Shown: positions 21,969-33,838, counted from the stretch's first letter. The stretch is 64,000 bases of DNA from Paraconiothyrium sp. Pb-2020 (GCA_022419385.1 JAJUBI010000003.1:1736001-1800000), one strand, 5' to 3'. Made by a program: numbers and translations. The notes: generated from the sequence alone by a model not told the origin.

Positions 21969-23058
21969 ATGCGTTTTGAACTCCTTACTACTTTGGCCTT
22001 GGCCTCAAGTGCACTTGCGCAGACTCGCAAGCTGAAATGGTTTGGCATCAACGAGTCGGGTGCTGAGTTCGGCGAGGGGACTTATCCCGGAACATATGGC
22101 AAGCAATACATCTGGTACGATCTCAACACGATCGACCAGTTTATTGCTCAGGGCATGAACATGTTCCGTCTGAACTTCGGTGAGGCATCCTTTAGCACTC
22201 CAAACCCAGACCAAGAGAACTAACACATCCACCAGCCATGGAGCGCCTTACACCCAATAGCCTTACCGGCGCCTTCGATCAATACTACCTCGGCAATCTC
22301 ACCGAGCAAGTGAATCACATCACTCAGAAAGGAGCCTACGCCATGATTCAACCCCACAACTATGGCCGTTTCTACTCCAATATCATCACCGACACTACCG
22401 GCTTCAAGACCTGGTGGCAGAATGTCGCCGCTAAGTTCAAGGACAACGAGCTCGTCGTATTCGATACTAATAATGAGTATGGCACCGTTACGCCAATTGC
22501 TACAGGCTCAACTAAGCTTTCTGCAGGTATCATGATATGGACGACACACTCGTTTTCAACCTCAACCAGGCCGCTATTGATGGTGTTCGTGCTGCAGGTG
22601 CCACTAAGCAGTACATCACTCCTGAAGGCAACAGCTGGACCGGCGCGTGGACTTGGGTGTCCTCCGGCAACGCTGCCTCCCTCGTCAACCTGAAGGACCC
22701 CCAGAACAAGCTCGTCTACCAGATGCACCAGTACCTCGACACGGACGGCTCGGGGACCCACGCAGAATGCGTCAGCACGACCATCTTCAAGGAGCGCCTG
22801 CAGGCTGCGACGCAGTGGCTGAAGGACAACAAGAAGGTCGGTGTCATCGGCGAATATGCCGGCGGAAACAACACTCAATGCATTGCCGCTCTCCAGGATG
22901 GCCTCAACTACCTCGACCAAAATTCGGATGTCTGGTATGGCGCACTCTGGTGGGCTGCGGGCCCGTGGTGGAGCGACTACGTTTTCTCTATGGAACCAAC
23001 TACTGGGACCGCGTGGAACATTGTGCTGCCCAAGATCAAGAGCTATTTTGTTTCTTAG
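21969..23058 (+). CDS. Secreted endo-beta-1,4-glucanase, glycoside hydrolase family 5
   Basis: This enzyme cuts internal beta-1,4-glucosidic bonds in cellulose. Exons are 21969-22179, 22236-22476 and 22527-23058, giving 327 aa; introns are GTGAGG...CACCAG and GTATGG...CTGCAG. The signal peptide is MRFELLTTLALASSALAQ. The TIM barrel includes KWFGINESGAEFG, FRLNFAMERLTP (made across intron 1), and FDTNNEYHDMD (made across intron 2), where Glu151 is the acid/base catalyst. The nucleophile is Glu260 in GVIGEYAGG, and WYGALWWAAGPWW closes the barrel. There is no cellulose-binding module. The sequence matches the GH5 subfamily 5 fungal enzymes. Both catalytic residues are present and the gene looks intact. 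Confidence 0.94.
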
Positions 23059-23863
23059 GAGGAGAAAGAAAGATGGAAGAATGGAAGCTTCAATTCGTGT
23101 GCATAGCTTTATCAACTGCATTATGAGACTACACCATGTCCATCGATCCGTGTACCCTCGTGTACGTTGACAGAAGAGACATTCAACAGGCCTGAGGATG
23201 CAAGTCTGTTCGTCGTTAGCAACTACGTTTTCGAAAGTGAACGAAAATTGTCATTACCTGTCCGCCTCCGCTGACGTACTCCCATGAAGTATTCGGGTGC
23301 AGCTACGTTAGCAGGTCTCACGAGACGCGGCTTTAATAGTAGCTGCAATAGTTGACTCGCCTACAAGGCGAGCAGAGCACAGAGTCAAGTTAGTCTGCAC
23401 ATGGTGACAATGATGCCTCAGTAGAGGAAACGAGGAAACCGACAACCAACGTTTCTCGTGGTTCTCAAGCTATTACTAGGTATATTGCTCAAAGGTATGA
23501 AAGTGGGTTCGGGAAGTCATTGTCATATTTTCTGTGCCAATTTAGCGCATCCCAGAAATGCAATGTTCCTAATTTAGATGCGTGGGATCACTAGCCATGT
23601 GTATGCATGCGTTCTGATAACTAGACAGGGCCTGTGATGTATTGAAAGAGGTTTAACGGAGGTAAATGGGCTGCCTTGTGGATTGGTGGTGTTGATGCCT
23701 GAATTGACTCGACTCGTAATGAGTTTGTCAATGAACTCGATACGGTTACATCCAGACAAGTAATCGAAGAACACCTGTAATATTTATAAGGGTTACATTT
23801 CGCTGAATGGGGGCATCTGGAAATCCCGTTGATGCTTCCGATTGACATTACACACTCAACCTC
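23059..23863. other. Intergenic, about 0.8 kb
   Basis: This is the shared 3' region of the convergent endoglucanase and lipocalin-like genes. It is A/T-rich in its right half. I recognise no gene or RNA. Confidence 0.5.
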
Positions 23864-24479
23864 CTAATCGACTCTTTTCCACCAAAGCACCCCCCTATAT
23901 CCCCCACCTCTCTCGCTGCCAATCCGCAATAGCGTATCACTTCCCTCCTTGATGACCGTGTAATTCCTCTTCTGCTGCGTACCCACCCACGTCGGCACGT
24001 TAGCCACCACCAGCGGCCCATGGAATAACTGTCCACTGGTCTTGTTTGCAGGCAACGCCTCGTTCACACTGAACGGGCCTGCATATCCAAGGCTGTGTTT
24101 ACCAACGAGCGCCCAGTCAGCGTCGGAATCGCTCTCTTGGTAGGGAAATGTCAAGTTGGGACGGAAGGCGGGCTCTGTGGCGGTAATTGTCGCTGACATG
24201 TAGCCGGATTTCGAATAGGTGAGGATACCGACTGGAGCCTCTCCATAGGCGGCGTCGGGGACGGGAACATTGTTAAGCGTGCTGGGGAGGTTAGGTGACA
24301 GGAAGGGAAGGGACGGAGATGGCGGACCTGCTAGTGTTGACGAGGGTATATGTTCCTGCCAGTGCGTTGACGATGTCTTGCGTTTTTCCTGGCTTGGACT
24401 TTGGCGGTGTATTTGCGCTCGGAACAGCGATGGTGAGCGACGCGCTCATGGAAACCGCGAGGATTGTGTGGAGGCGCAT
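23864..24479 (-). CDS. Secreted lipocalin-like domain protein
   Basis: Exons are 24328-24479 and 23864-24281, giving 189 aa; the intron starts GTCCGC and ends CCCCAG. A signal peptide is visible (MRLHTILAVSMSASLTIAVPS). The rest fits the lipocalin-like family found in many fungal secreted proteins: NALAGTYTLVNTS opens the barrel, GILTYSKSGYMSATITATE is the characteristic strand pair, and HSLGYAGPFSVNE and GTQQKRNYTVIKEG follow before the Trp-rich end (GVLWWKR). Such proteins bind or modify small hydrophobic molecules, but no substrate is known. The first ATG at 24479 begins the signal peptide. The fold assignment is moderately strong. Confidence 0.78.
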
Positions 24480-25295
24480 CTTCACGAACTACCAGCTTGT
24501 GGCCTGGGGTTGTCGAGAATACTTCTTTATGGATGGTTATTCTTCCTATCAAAGCTTTGAAGGATTGGCGGGATCACAGCTCATGCTATGTTTCATAGCT
24601 CAGCGCCATACTTGTGACTATTTGTACCGCAACCCCTGTTTACACACAGATCAACTGCTCGCTTCCAGACGACGCCTCCGGCCCTACCTGGATCATGGAA
24701 ACAAAGAATGGCAATAGCGCCGTGACCAATCCGTGGTGCTCTTGCACCGGCATCCATCCGTATTCGTAAGGTCGCGAAAGGTTTCATGCAAAGTAGACAT
24801 ATCTCCGAAATAGCGCCATGGGCATGATAATCTTAGAAACGCCGTGAAGAAACGCCGCGAAAAAAAAGCCGGTAGGAGGGGTAGTACACAAGCAGCCAAA
24901 GCTCATCAACAGTCCAGTCGCGGTTTTGTGCGAATGAGATGCCATTACGAGAAGAGCAGTGCAACAAGTGGCCGTCATTATACGAGTTACGGAAGGCGCA
25001 AGTATACCAAGACGTGCCCCGGACTTCGGTGCTTGGTACCCCGCCCTTCGTTACTGTCCAGCCCTAACGGTCGAGGCCCGAATCCCACAGCCTTATCGAT
25101 AGACCAAGCCAACCAATTGTGACAATGTCTGCGACCGAGTACCTATTCTTACACTACAACATCGTAAACAGCGCGGTAGTTCCTGGTAGTTCCTGCAGGA
25201 ACCGATCGTACTTTTTGTGGATGAAATCACCAGGGTTAGCCCGAAGTATAGAACAGCTTGCTCGAACCTCAGATGTTGATATTTCTAGTCAACCT
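24480..25295. other. Intergenic, about 0.8 kb
   Basis: This holds the lipocalin-like promoter and the 3' end of the NmrA-like gene. No other feature is recognised. Confidence 0.5.
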
Positions 25296-26428
25296 TTACG
25301 GTTTCCCGTCCCAAGCTTTCCCAAGATACTCTTTTAGTCTCGTAAATTTATACTTCGGAAGCCTCTTGTTCCACTCATCACTCACATTCCACGCACCCCG
25401 CAAGATACCTTTGAAGAACATGATAACAAACTCCTTCGAGAAGGCGTCTCTGCTCTCGTTCGGAATCACCGGATGGCTCATCTGCGGTACCCAGCTCGCA
25501 GTCAACACATCATTTTCGATATCTTCGCCTTTGACGTGCTCCACCTTCCACTCGCCACCTCGCAGCTTCTTACCCAGCGCGAGAAGTTCATTGATCGTGG
25601 TGCGCGCGCCTTGCATACCGCCGATGGTGGGCCAGGGCTCGGGGGACTTGAGCGCGAGGTTAAGCACATCCGAAATATCCGCTATAGCAGTCACGACAAT
25701 GGGCTGATTTCCATCATCCAAGATCATGGCGCGTCGCTTCTCGAAATCGATGAAGAATGGCCACGTGATGAGATTAGGACTCAGGGGATTCGGATGCGCG
25801 AAATAATCCATGAAGATGCTTGGCTGGAAGAGACAGTACTCCATCTGCCCCAACTCTCCCTTCGCCTTAAGCTCTGAGAGGTACTCGGCAATAGCGTCTT
25901 TGTTAGCGTAGGGTGGACACCCGTTGTCGTTCTTAATCCCCCATTCTGAGGGCGCGAAACGCTTCACGCCAGCGGCAATGCATGCGTGGATGAGGTTCTT
26001 CTGGACAGTGCAGTTGGTGTCGAGGTGGACTACTAGGAAGGAGAGGCAGACGTCGAAGCCTTGCAGGGTGGATGTGAGCGAGGGGCGGTCGGTGTAATCA
26101 ACTTTCTTGTAAGACACGTCTGGGGTGAGGGATGTGGGGTTTGAGCGCGTAAAAATGGTGATCTCATGGTTTCCCGATGCAATGGGGCTGCGAAGAATTT
26201 CTGTGGCGACATCTGTCTGGGGGTGAGTATGGGCATGTGGGAGGGACGTTTGACAGAGTATGCGTGCACACTAAGATGGGGAGGTCATTATAAAGGTGCC
26301 GGAGCTTATTAGAGCTATCCTCTTTGACTAAACTCTTGCCGGTACCTGGACCCACGGAATGTGATTCTCTGAAAGAGGAGGGGGAAGGACGTACTGCCAG
26401 TACCACCGGCAACAGCGATGCGTACCAT
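25296..26428 (-). CDS. NmrA-like / isoflavone reductase-like NAD(P)-binding protein
   Basis: Exons are 26395-26428 and 25296-26212, giving 316 aa. The first exon encodes only MVRIAVAGGTG; the join restores the dinucleotide-binding loop GGTGN. The intron is 182 bases (GTACGT...GACAG), long for this window. The body follows the atypical short-chain dehydrogenase pattern: GFDVCLSFLVVH, IHACIAAGVKRFAPSEWG (the conserved segment of isoflavone reductase-like proteins), and FFIDFEKRRAMILDDGNQP with VVTAIADISDVL. The cytosolic reaction cannot be named: family members reduce phenolic substrates or act as redox-sensing regulators. The gene looks intact. Confidence 0.85.
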
Positions 26429-27103
26429 CTTGTGCCTTGGTTTCATAAAACTCTCAAGCTCGGCGTCCTTGAGTATGATTTGCAGTAATGGGGCTAGAGG
26501 GTTTCGGATATCGTTCTCCGTATGCGATCAGACTATTTCAAAGTTGGGCTACCTTGTTTAACCCTTCGAGCGCTTCGGACGTTGAGGTCAAGGTTCAGAA
26601 AGGAACAGTCTTCCTTTGTACCGCAAACCTTACTCATGCGAAGTGGAACCAGATGGTATCTTGCGTCATGCTTCATATGCTCCTTGCCGGACTTTGGCGG
26701 TGCTAGAGACGGCCCGAAGTGGGATGGATACCTCTCTTCATATGCACGCTCCCCAAGTAGGCTAGGATATATGTGGACCGCAAGTTTCGTGAAAATCCGA
26801 AGTTCAGCATGGTTTCGCGGAGAGTATCAAAGTGCAGTGATTCGATGTTTCACAAAACCCCTTCAAATGCTGACCGAGGAAGTACAGACCCTGCAACATC
26901 ATTGTCTTAAGTCCGTGTGCACATTTGTGGATAGCTTGGCTCTTGCCAAGGCCACTCAAAAGCAATTCCAGGTGTGATGATATCGTGAGTGGGGATGTGA
27001 TGTTCGGTAAAAGAAAAGAATTCATGCGCACTTGATATTACGGGGTGACTCATTCAGTGTCGCAAGACACGTACACCATATACATTTCATGCAACCCCAC
27101 GAT
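26429..27103. other. Intergenic, about 0.7 kb
   Basis: This is the promoter of the NmrA-like gene and the 3' end of the membrane-protein gene. One plus-strand frame (26522-26977) is open for 151 codons but shows no motif or conserved pattern. Nothing is called. Confidence 0.45.
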
Positions 27104-28472
27104 CTAAGGATCGATGAGCGGAACAGCAGGCAGCGGCTTCTCAGGCAACGGCTTGCTCGGCAGGGGCTTGTTCGTCTGAATCTCATCCGAGTACGAAGGC
27201 GGACTGTCTTCAGGCTCATCTCGATACCCTTCTCTGCTCTCTCTGTCACTATAGGCGTTTTCGTCTCTGTATACGTCGGCCAGCAACTGTGCATCCTCTT
27301 CGTCACCTCCATCCCGCCGCATGCGTGCCCAGACCTGGTCCATACCGTCCCATCTCGCGAGCTCCCTCTGGCTCTTCACCGCAAAGAACAGCCACCAGGA
27401 GAACCATACGCAGGTAAGGCCAAGAGCGACGAAGCCTAAGACCGTGAAGACAATGTCCCAGCGCCATTCATGGACCACGACGCCGAAGCCTTGGCGGAGT
27501 GAGCCATTTTTCCCATAACTGCCCCATTCTTCGGCAATGTAGACGATGTGGCCGTTCGAGCGCACGATGTCGTTGCCAAAGAAGCGGCGCAACTTATCCC
27601 ACAGTCCAAGCCTCTCAATCCGCGGTACCTCAGCACGTCTTTGTGAGAATTCGATACTGGCGATCTCATATTCATACTGTGTTTCCGGCCCCTGGTAGCC
27701 GCCTGATAGAGGACTTGCTGCCTGGTTGTGACTGCCTGACTTCTCTTCTGGAATTTCTTTACCTTGCATTATGATGCGTAGCACTGACTGGTCATCGCTG
27801 CCAAATACACGTCCCGTATCATTGGGCGGCCCATTTGTACCTCCAATTGCATCAAACGTAATTTCCCATTTCTCGGTCTGAGTCTCGGGGTGCGACTCCA
27901 GCCATTTTGAGTAGTAGTCAAAATCTAGATCGGCATTCGAAATGCTTGATTCAATGCAATCACAACCGTGGCTCTCGTCTCGGCATTTGCGGGCACATGC
28001 GAGGGTATCCGCGAGGTCACTACGCGTGAAGTTCGGTGGTATCTGCGGGGTCGATATGTACGGGGGATGTGGATTCGTGGACAGTGACGGAAATATTGGC
28101 TTGCCATTTAGCAGCAGCGTAGCGTGGTCGCGCGTAAGGGAAATGTTGAAGAACTGCGGCGCAGCACTGGTTAGCTTGCACTCCTCTCTGAGAGGGAACG
28201 ATACTCACTAGATCATTTTCCTTCTCCACAAGATTATACGTCCTATTCTCGCGCTCGCCAGAGAATTCCTGCACTGCACAGTCGGGGCAGGCTACTTTCG
28301 CGATGTAGTATGCACCAGGGGTAACAGTCGTGACAGGCTTCATGGGCCGGCTGCACTCGACGTTCAGTCTGCCATCGTGGCTGGCGCAGTCCAGCGACAG
28401 CTCCGGAATACCATAGGCAGCATGTGCGAAGAACAACGAGAGTAACGGTAGAGCATTTGGCAGCGAACGCAT
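27104..28472 (-). CDS. Single-pass membrane protein of unknown function
   Basis: Exons are 28209-28472 and 27104-28153, giving 437 aa. A signal peptide is followed by an extracellular part with Cys-rich segments (DGRLNVECSRPM, VACPDCAVQEF, CARKCRDESHGCDC) and several N-glycosylation sequons. A single transmembrane helix lies at about 320-345 (FTVLGFVALGLTCVWFSWWL). The cytoplasmic tail is acidic, carries PPSYSDE (a PPxY motif of the kind bound by WW-domain ubiquitin ligases) and ends with KPLPSKPLPEKPLPAVP, a proline-rich SH3-type repeat. I do not recognise a named family. The architecture suggests a plasma-membrane receptor or adaptor whose turnover might use Rsp5-like ligases; this is inference. 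Confidence 0.8.
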
Positions 28473-28765
28473 GTTTGGTGGTTCGGAAGGATAGCGACAG
28501 CGGGTCGATCGCCGTTGAGGAGCGGACCACCACTAGGTCCTTGGCGTGGGGGCGCAGGTGTCTTTGATTATTGCTAGTACCTGCGAGCTTTCAAGAGACA
28601 CCCTACGCACCATGTACAACCCTGCTATCAGACTAGAAGATTAAGGCTTATGTACTAGTGCAGTTGATAATACTACATCGGTACATGAACTGAGTGCAAG
28701 AATACAGCCCGCCTACCGAGTACCTTCCCAAAACTCGTTGCCATCAATACGGGATCCCGATATAT

Positions 28766-29305
28766 TCATGCGGAATCACTCTCTTTGGCTCGGCTCCTCT
28801 CCTGCCGTGGTCGATACGTTAGATATCTTCCAGGCTCGGGATTCTTCGAGCTTGAACCAAAGTACACCGAGTCCCCTCCATCATAAACGTCTTTTGACAG
28901 CTTAGGATCCTTATTCGGCCCGGTGTAATGGAATGTCACTTTGTAGTCGCCGACCGTGACTTTGTTGTCCTCGCTGATACAGGTCATAAAGAATTCAGCT
29001 TCATCGTTGAGCTCCATCTTGAACTCGGTGTACTTCTGTAGAAGCTGCTGTTGCAATTCTTGGCGTGGATTCATCTTGAATGGCGTGGGCCTTTCCCCGG
29101 AGTACGTTAGGCAGATTTTAACCCCGCAGTTCCAGCCTGATGCAATATCGGGGTGATCGAACGACTCCTTGCTGCCGACCGAGTGGCCGTAATCATAGTT
29201 ACCCAGCGTCCGTTTCTCAATCTCATAAACCTCCGGGAGGTTCTCGATGAGGTTCTTGCAGAGCTTCTGAAATTCTGCGGTGGCATTCCACGAGTCGGAG
29301 GACAT
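28766..29305 (-). CDS. Hypothetical protein, 179 aa
   Basis: Single exon, no signal peptide and no membrane segment. The start at 29305 is the first ATG downstream of a TATA box at 29435-29441. The protein looks soluble and mixed alpha/beta (EFQKLCKNLIENLPEVYEIEKR, ELQQQLLQKYTEFKMELNDE, KVTVGDYKVTFHYTG) with a basic end (RPRQERSRAKES). I do not recognise its family. Between 29305 and the TATA box a CTAAT...TTCAG acceptor-like sequence occurs, so a spliced leader is possible. Support comes from the clean promoter and non-repetitive composition. Confidence 0.55.
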   Translation of the reverse strand: MSSDSWNATAEFQKLCKNLIENLPEVYEIEKRTLGNYDYGHSVGSKESFDHPDIASGWNCGVKICLTYSGERPTPFKMNPRQELQQQLLQKYTEFKMELNDEAEFFMTCISEDNKVTVGDYKVTFHYTGPNKDPKLSKDVYDGGDSVYFGSSSKNPEPGRYLTYRPRQERSRAKESDSA

Positions 29306-30213
29306 GTTCGTGAAGGACAAGCGAACAGTATCTGAATTCAATTAGCGAAAGGGTTGTTTGTAATTCGAGTGCAGTACTGTAGGGAGCTTTGTTAGAAGAT
29401 GGAAGTGAACGGGGGAAAGCGCTCAAGCTAGAAGATTTATACGTCTCCGGCGATGCGTCCAACGTCTGACTCCGAACATTGGACCGAATTACGGCTGAGC
29501 AATGACAGTAACTGAGTATTAGGGCAGCCGTAGTGGCTCAAGTGAAAGTGACTTCGTTAGCTCGCCTCTGGGCGGCACGTTGACTCTAGGGAGCGTCCCA
29601 GTCGTATTGGTTGTCACTGCAAGGAGCGATACATTGGTCGTGCAGCTTGTGAGCCACATGGTTTAGGTAGTACCGGGAGGCAGTAATGCATCATAGCAAT
29701 ATACAGTCATGCTGGACTAACGTTGCGTTTACGGCACGGGCTCATCGCGTGAGTGGACGACGCGCACAGCGGCAATGGTGATAGCGGCCACGGCGACACG
29801 TACCAGTACGCTCCTAGGTGTTCCTATCGGCACTGCAGTGATGCCCTTGATTGTGAGTCAACTCGCAACCATCTGCGGTAGGTCGCGATCGGTTGCAAGT
29901 GGCGGACGATCGAAGGCAGGAACGATGAATCAAAGCATCACTCACAGAGAAGGCAGTGAGTGATCTGATAGGGACATGTGAAAGCAGTTATCCAACTTCG
30001 TGGTGGTTCATGATCGCCCGTTGTGATTTCCATTGTTACAGAAGGTATGGAACATGACGTCATCGTCGTCGTCACTCTCAGCCCACGCAACTGTCCGAAA
30101 CCTATAACAAGTGCCATCACCTCCGCATCTTTAGCTGCTCGCAGAGCCATTTCAACTCGGGATCGACCCAACACCTAATTGAGGCATAAGAAACGATAAA
30201 CTGTACAGTCACA
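29306..30213. other. Intergenic, divergent promoters
   Basis: About 0.9 kb between two divergent genes. The left end carries the TATA box of the 179-aa gene; the right end precedes the 107-aa gene. No RNA gene or further coding stretch is recognised. Confidence 0.5.
29435..29441 (-). promoter_or_regulatory. TATA box of the 179-aa hypothetical gene
   Basis: The minus strand reads GACGTATAAATCTTC here, about 130 bases before the start codon, with no intervening ATG. Confidence 0.5.
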
Positions 30214-30537
30214 ATGTCAAGCCAACACTCTTCCTCAACCTTCCAATCCGCCTCCTACTCCTTTTCCTCCTCCTCCGTCAACGGTGAGACCCGCTCCCGC
30301 AGTGAGGCGACTTACAGCGACCCTTCGGGTACTAAGGTCCACCGTTCTTCTCAAGACCCGGGCCAAGCGGCACGCGAAGAGAGGCTGGAGTTTGACAATG
30401 CTGGAAGACGGATTGAGGATGCGGCTCCAAGAGGCAGGATCGAGGATGTGACCGACAAGGAAGAGCAGAAACAGAGGGATAGGGATTACGAGGAGAAGAT
30501 CGAGGAGGAATATGCCAAGAGAGAGGGCGGTGCTTAG
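30214..30537 (+). CDS. Small conserved ascomycete protein, 107 aa
   Basis: A single short exon. The N-terminus is Ser-rich (SASYSFSSSSVNG), the middle has the pattern ATYSDPSGTKVHRSSQDPGQ followed by EERLEFDNAGRRIED, and the C-terminus is a charged helix (EEKIEEEYAKREGGA). I recognise this layout, especially the ending, as a small conserved protein of filamentous ascomycetes with no known function. It lacks a signal peptide and is probably disordered and cytosolic or nuclear. The conserved motifs argue that it is real despite its length. Confidence 0.72.
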   Translation: MSSQHSSSTFQSASYSFSSSSVNGETRSRSEATYSDPSGTKVHRSSQDPGQAAREERLEFDNAGRRIEDAAPRGRIEDVTDKEEQKQRDRDYEEKIEEEYAKREGGA

Positions 30538-31270
30538 GGAAGAATGGAAAAGCGGATAGTTGGGGAAGCACGTCTTGAGGAAAACGCAGAACTGCGATCT
30601 TGGACCAGAAGCGACAGAGAAGGGAGACAGTCGTCGTACAAACCGTATCCTTGATGCAATTGTACCATTAACGAATTGCTGACTTTCACCCTTGCGTACT
30701 TGTGACACAGAGCACCTCGGTTCAGGCCTTGCTGTGGTGCTAGACCGAGATAGAATTTAATTAATTGCGAACCCAATATCCGGTCCCAGCCACCCTGTGA
30801 AACCCTCTTCGCTTTCCTCCCACTCCGACGCTAAACCTTGTACCTGAGTATCCGCGCCGAACTGGAATATCCGCCGCGCTAGTGCATTGCATTATCTTAC
30901 GCATGTCTCAAACACCAATAGCCGCGAATATCCGCCACAGCCCGCTTGATATATGCGCGACCTCCCGCATCTGAAAACCCGCACATGACCACTTTGTGTG
31001 CTGAAAACCGCTAGATAACCCGTTTTCACCGATAAAACGCTAGTGAAGGTGCTGACAATGAAATCCTTGCTGATTGTGCGGTGGCATTTCAAGGAGGCCG
31101 GATGGTGATGGGGAAGAGGGAGGTATATAAAGCGATAGGAAACTCCAGCCTGCGCTGTACCTCTTGGAAAAGCATTTTTCGAAACACAGACATACGTTAA
31201 AGTGATTCAGAGATCTCGACGTGTCTTTGTGTCGATGGTCGGACTGTAGCACAACCTCCCGCGATCCACC
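30538..31270. other. Intergenic with P450 promoter
   Basis: About 0.7 kb. It holds the 3' end of the 107-aa gene and, near the right end, the TATA box of the P450. No gene is recognised. Confidence 0.5.
31123..31129 (+). promoter_or_regulatory. TATA box of the cytochrome P450 gene
   Basis: TATATAA in the context GGGAGGTATATAAAGCG, 142 bases before the start codon. Confidence 0.6.
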
Positions 31271-32930
31271 ATGGAGTTCTTCCTCAACCTTCTCACCTCT
31301 CCGCTCCTCCTCCTAGCCTCCGTCTTCGGACTCTCCTTCTTCTATGTACGTATCGCTCCGCATCTTCGTGGTCAGTCATTGACAGTCCGTAGATCTTCGG
31401 ATTAACAGTATACCGCCTGACCCTCCACCCCCTTGCCCGCTATCCCGGCCCAAAACTCGCTGCCATAACCGACATCTATCTAACCTACTATGCCTACCGC
31501 GGCTCCCGACACCTGGCCTTCCAGCGCGCCCACGAAAAATATGGCCCCTACGTGCGTCTTGGCCCCAACACGCTCTCCTGCAACACCTCCACGGCCCTCA
31601 AAGCCATCTACGGCTTCCGCGCCAACGTGCGAAAAGCAGACTTCTACACCGCATTTCCAGCGAACAAGAAAACCGTCAATGTCCACAGCAGCATCGATAA
31701 AATGCAGCATGCGCGGAAGAGGAGAGTAATGAGCCATGCCTTCAGCGATCAGGCAATCAAGAGTCTAGAAAAGTATATTCTGGCGAATGTAAGGACTGCG
31801 TGTCGGTTGTTAGGGAGAAAGAAGGGCGGAGAGAACGAGCCGTGGAATGCAGCGGACTGGTGTAACTGGTTGGTCTTCGATATAATGGGCGATTTGGTGT
31901 TTGGTAAGGCGTTCGGGATGTTAGAAAGTCCCGCAAACCGGTTTGCTGTGGATTTGGTCGGGAATGCGGCGCACAGGCATTTGATCGTAGGTTTTGATCC
32001 GAGTGGTAGTGGAGTGGATGCTGATGTGAGCAGTGTGGAACGCATTTGACGATACACAATTGGCACTTGGATAAGATCCTTTTCCGCAAAATTGCAGCTC
32101 AGCGAGGGCAGTACATGCAATACAGCAAGGCGCAGGCGATGGAAAGAACGAAAATGGGGCTGGATGTTGATCGCAGAGATTTCTTCTACCACCTGTTGAA
32201 CGCGAAGGACCCCGAGACTGGTAAAGGATTCAGCATGGACGAGCTGTGGGGCGAGTCGAACCTCTTGATCATTGCTGGCTCGGACACTACATCTACCGCA
32301 ATGGCTGCCACGTTGTTTTACCTTGCCCACAACCCGGCCACGCTACAGAAGTTGTGCCAGGAAATACGTAATACATTCTCCGACATTGAGGATATCATTT
32401 CCGGGCCGACGCTCAGTGGATGCGCATATCTGCGTGCATGCATCGACGAGTCTATGCGCATGACACCTCCAGTTGCTGGTGCCCTCCCTCGGCAAGTCCT
32501 TTCAGGTGGTATCGATATCGACGGCCACCATATTCCCGCCGGAGTAGACGTAGGCGTTCCGCATTATGCGCTTCACCATAATACCGACTATTTCCCTCGT
32601 CCTTTCGATTACGTGCCCGAGCGATGGCTTTCAGATCCGGCCACGAATCCATTACATAACAAACTTTCAGACGCCCATGCTGCGTTCTGTCCTTTCAGCA
32701 TAGGTCCAAGAGGGTGCATTGGCAAGGGTTTGGCGTATGTAGAGTTGACTATTACCATCGCACGAGTGGTCTTCATGTATGATTTGAAGTTGGCACCGGG
32801 CTCGACGTTGGGCGCGGGGCGCAAGGATTTGGAATTTGGGAGGACGCGGGCAACGGAGTACCAAATCGAGGACCGATTTGCAAGCACAAAGGATGGGCCT
32901 TTGTTGCAGTTCCGACCAAGGAACTCGTAG
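31271..32930 (+). CDS. Cytochrome P450 monooxygenase
   Basis: A microsomal haem monooxygenase. Exons are 31271-31345, 31393-31986 and 32034-32930, giving 521 aa; both introns are 47 bases (GTACGT...CGTAG, GTAGGT...GAGCAG). The N-terminus is a membrane anchor (LTSPLLLLASVFGLSFFY) split by intron 1 and followed by HPLARYPGP. Core motifs are all present: the oxygen-binding I-helix AGSDTT near 304-309, the K-helix ESMR at 362-365, PERW, and the haem loop FSIGPRGCIG with the ligand Cys near residue 451. The substrate cannot be inferred; the pattern resembles the broad fungal group that includes benzoate hydroxylase-like and secondary-metabolite enzymes. The gene looks intact and stands alone. Confidence 0.93.
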
Positions 32931-33452
32931 CCTGTTTCTCAAATAGTTGATTGGCATCCTTCTTGGGGCATGACTGGTTCCACTTCCTTCTACTAACAAT
33001 AGACTTTGGGAACCGCATGAGGATCTATCACGTTTTCAAATATCTTCTTCCTCAAATCGTCGCGCTTACATGCCTCAAGATTGTTTCCCTTTGCTGCCCC
33101 GATGCTAATTGATCTGTTGCTCATACGTGATCCTGCGAAAGAACGAGTCAATGATGGTGAAGCATACCAAAGTTATCCAACCGATCCTGCGCTATATGAG
33201 CCTAGTCATGAGTTCCAAAATTCATGAATAAAGCTGTAAACTTGTCTTGCAAATTGTCTCTGTGGCTTGTGACAGATCAGTTTCCAATTACTCTTCACGT
33301 TTATAACATGTGTCCTGGTGCAAATCTCTAGGAGCTTCTATTCAAGAGCGGTTGATGACGGAATAATCATCGTTGGACTAGGCAAATCCTGATTCCAGAG
33401 TCATCTCCCTTCTCGCATCGAGCGAGGGATATCCCGTGAAGGAGGAAACCAA

Positions 33453-33478
33453 GTCTCGCGAGACTCGTTTCTCGCGAG
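33453..33478. repeat. Pair of palindromes, GTCTCGCGAGAC and CTCGCGAG
   Basis: A perfect 12-base palindrome at 33453-33464 is followed six bases later by an 8-base palindrome with the same CTCGCGAG core. It could be a binding site for a dimeric factor; no gene start is near. Confidence 0.8.
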
Positions 33479-33801
33479 GACTGTGTTGACGATTGCACAT
33501 GGTATCCTTTGAGTCAGACTATAAGTAAGGATGGACGCGGAAACCAATTCGACAAGCTGCCACCAAGCTGACTCGCCAGGTAGAGTTTAACTTCGAATCG
33601 ACGCACGCGTGCGGCCTTTACAGGCAGGGTCGGTTTCGAAAGCTATATATAACACCGGAGGTGAAATTCTCAATGTCCTTCGAATGCCACATGTACTTTT
33701 TCCCAATGGCTAACATGACCTCAACGATGTGTTTCTGCCTACAGAGGCAATCTCCCCCATGCAGGACTCGACAAGACTTACGCGGTTGATCCAGCTCTGG
33801 C

Positions 33802-33802
<1 letters not shown>

Positions 33803-33836
<34 letters not shown>
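33803..33836 (+). repeat. Poly(A) run of 34 bases
   Basis: An uninterrupted run of 34 A on the plus strand between TCTGGCC and TTCATTGG. It may be a mononucleotide repeat or the tail of an old retroposed sequence; no reverse-transcriptase coding is visible upstream. Confidence 0.97.

Positions 33837-33838
<2 letters not shown>

Noticed and set aside
33640..33680. Short match to the small-subunit rRNA phrase AGGTGAAATTCT
   Set aside because: Only about a dozen bases agree and the flanks do not resemble rRNA.
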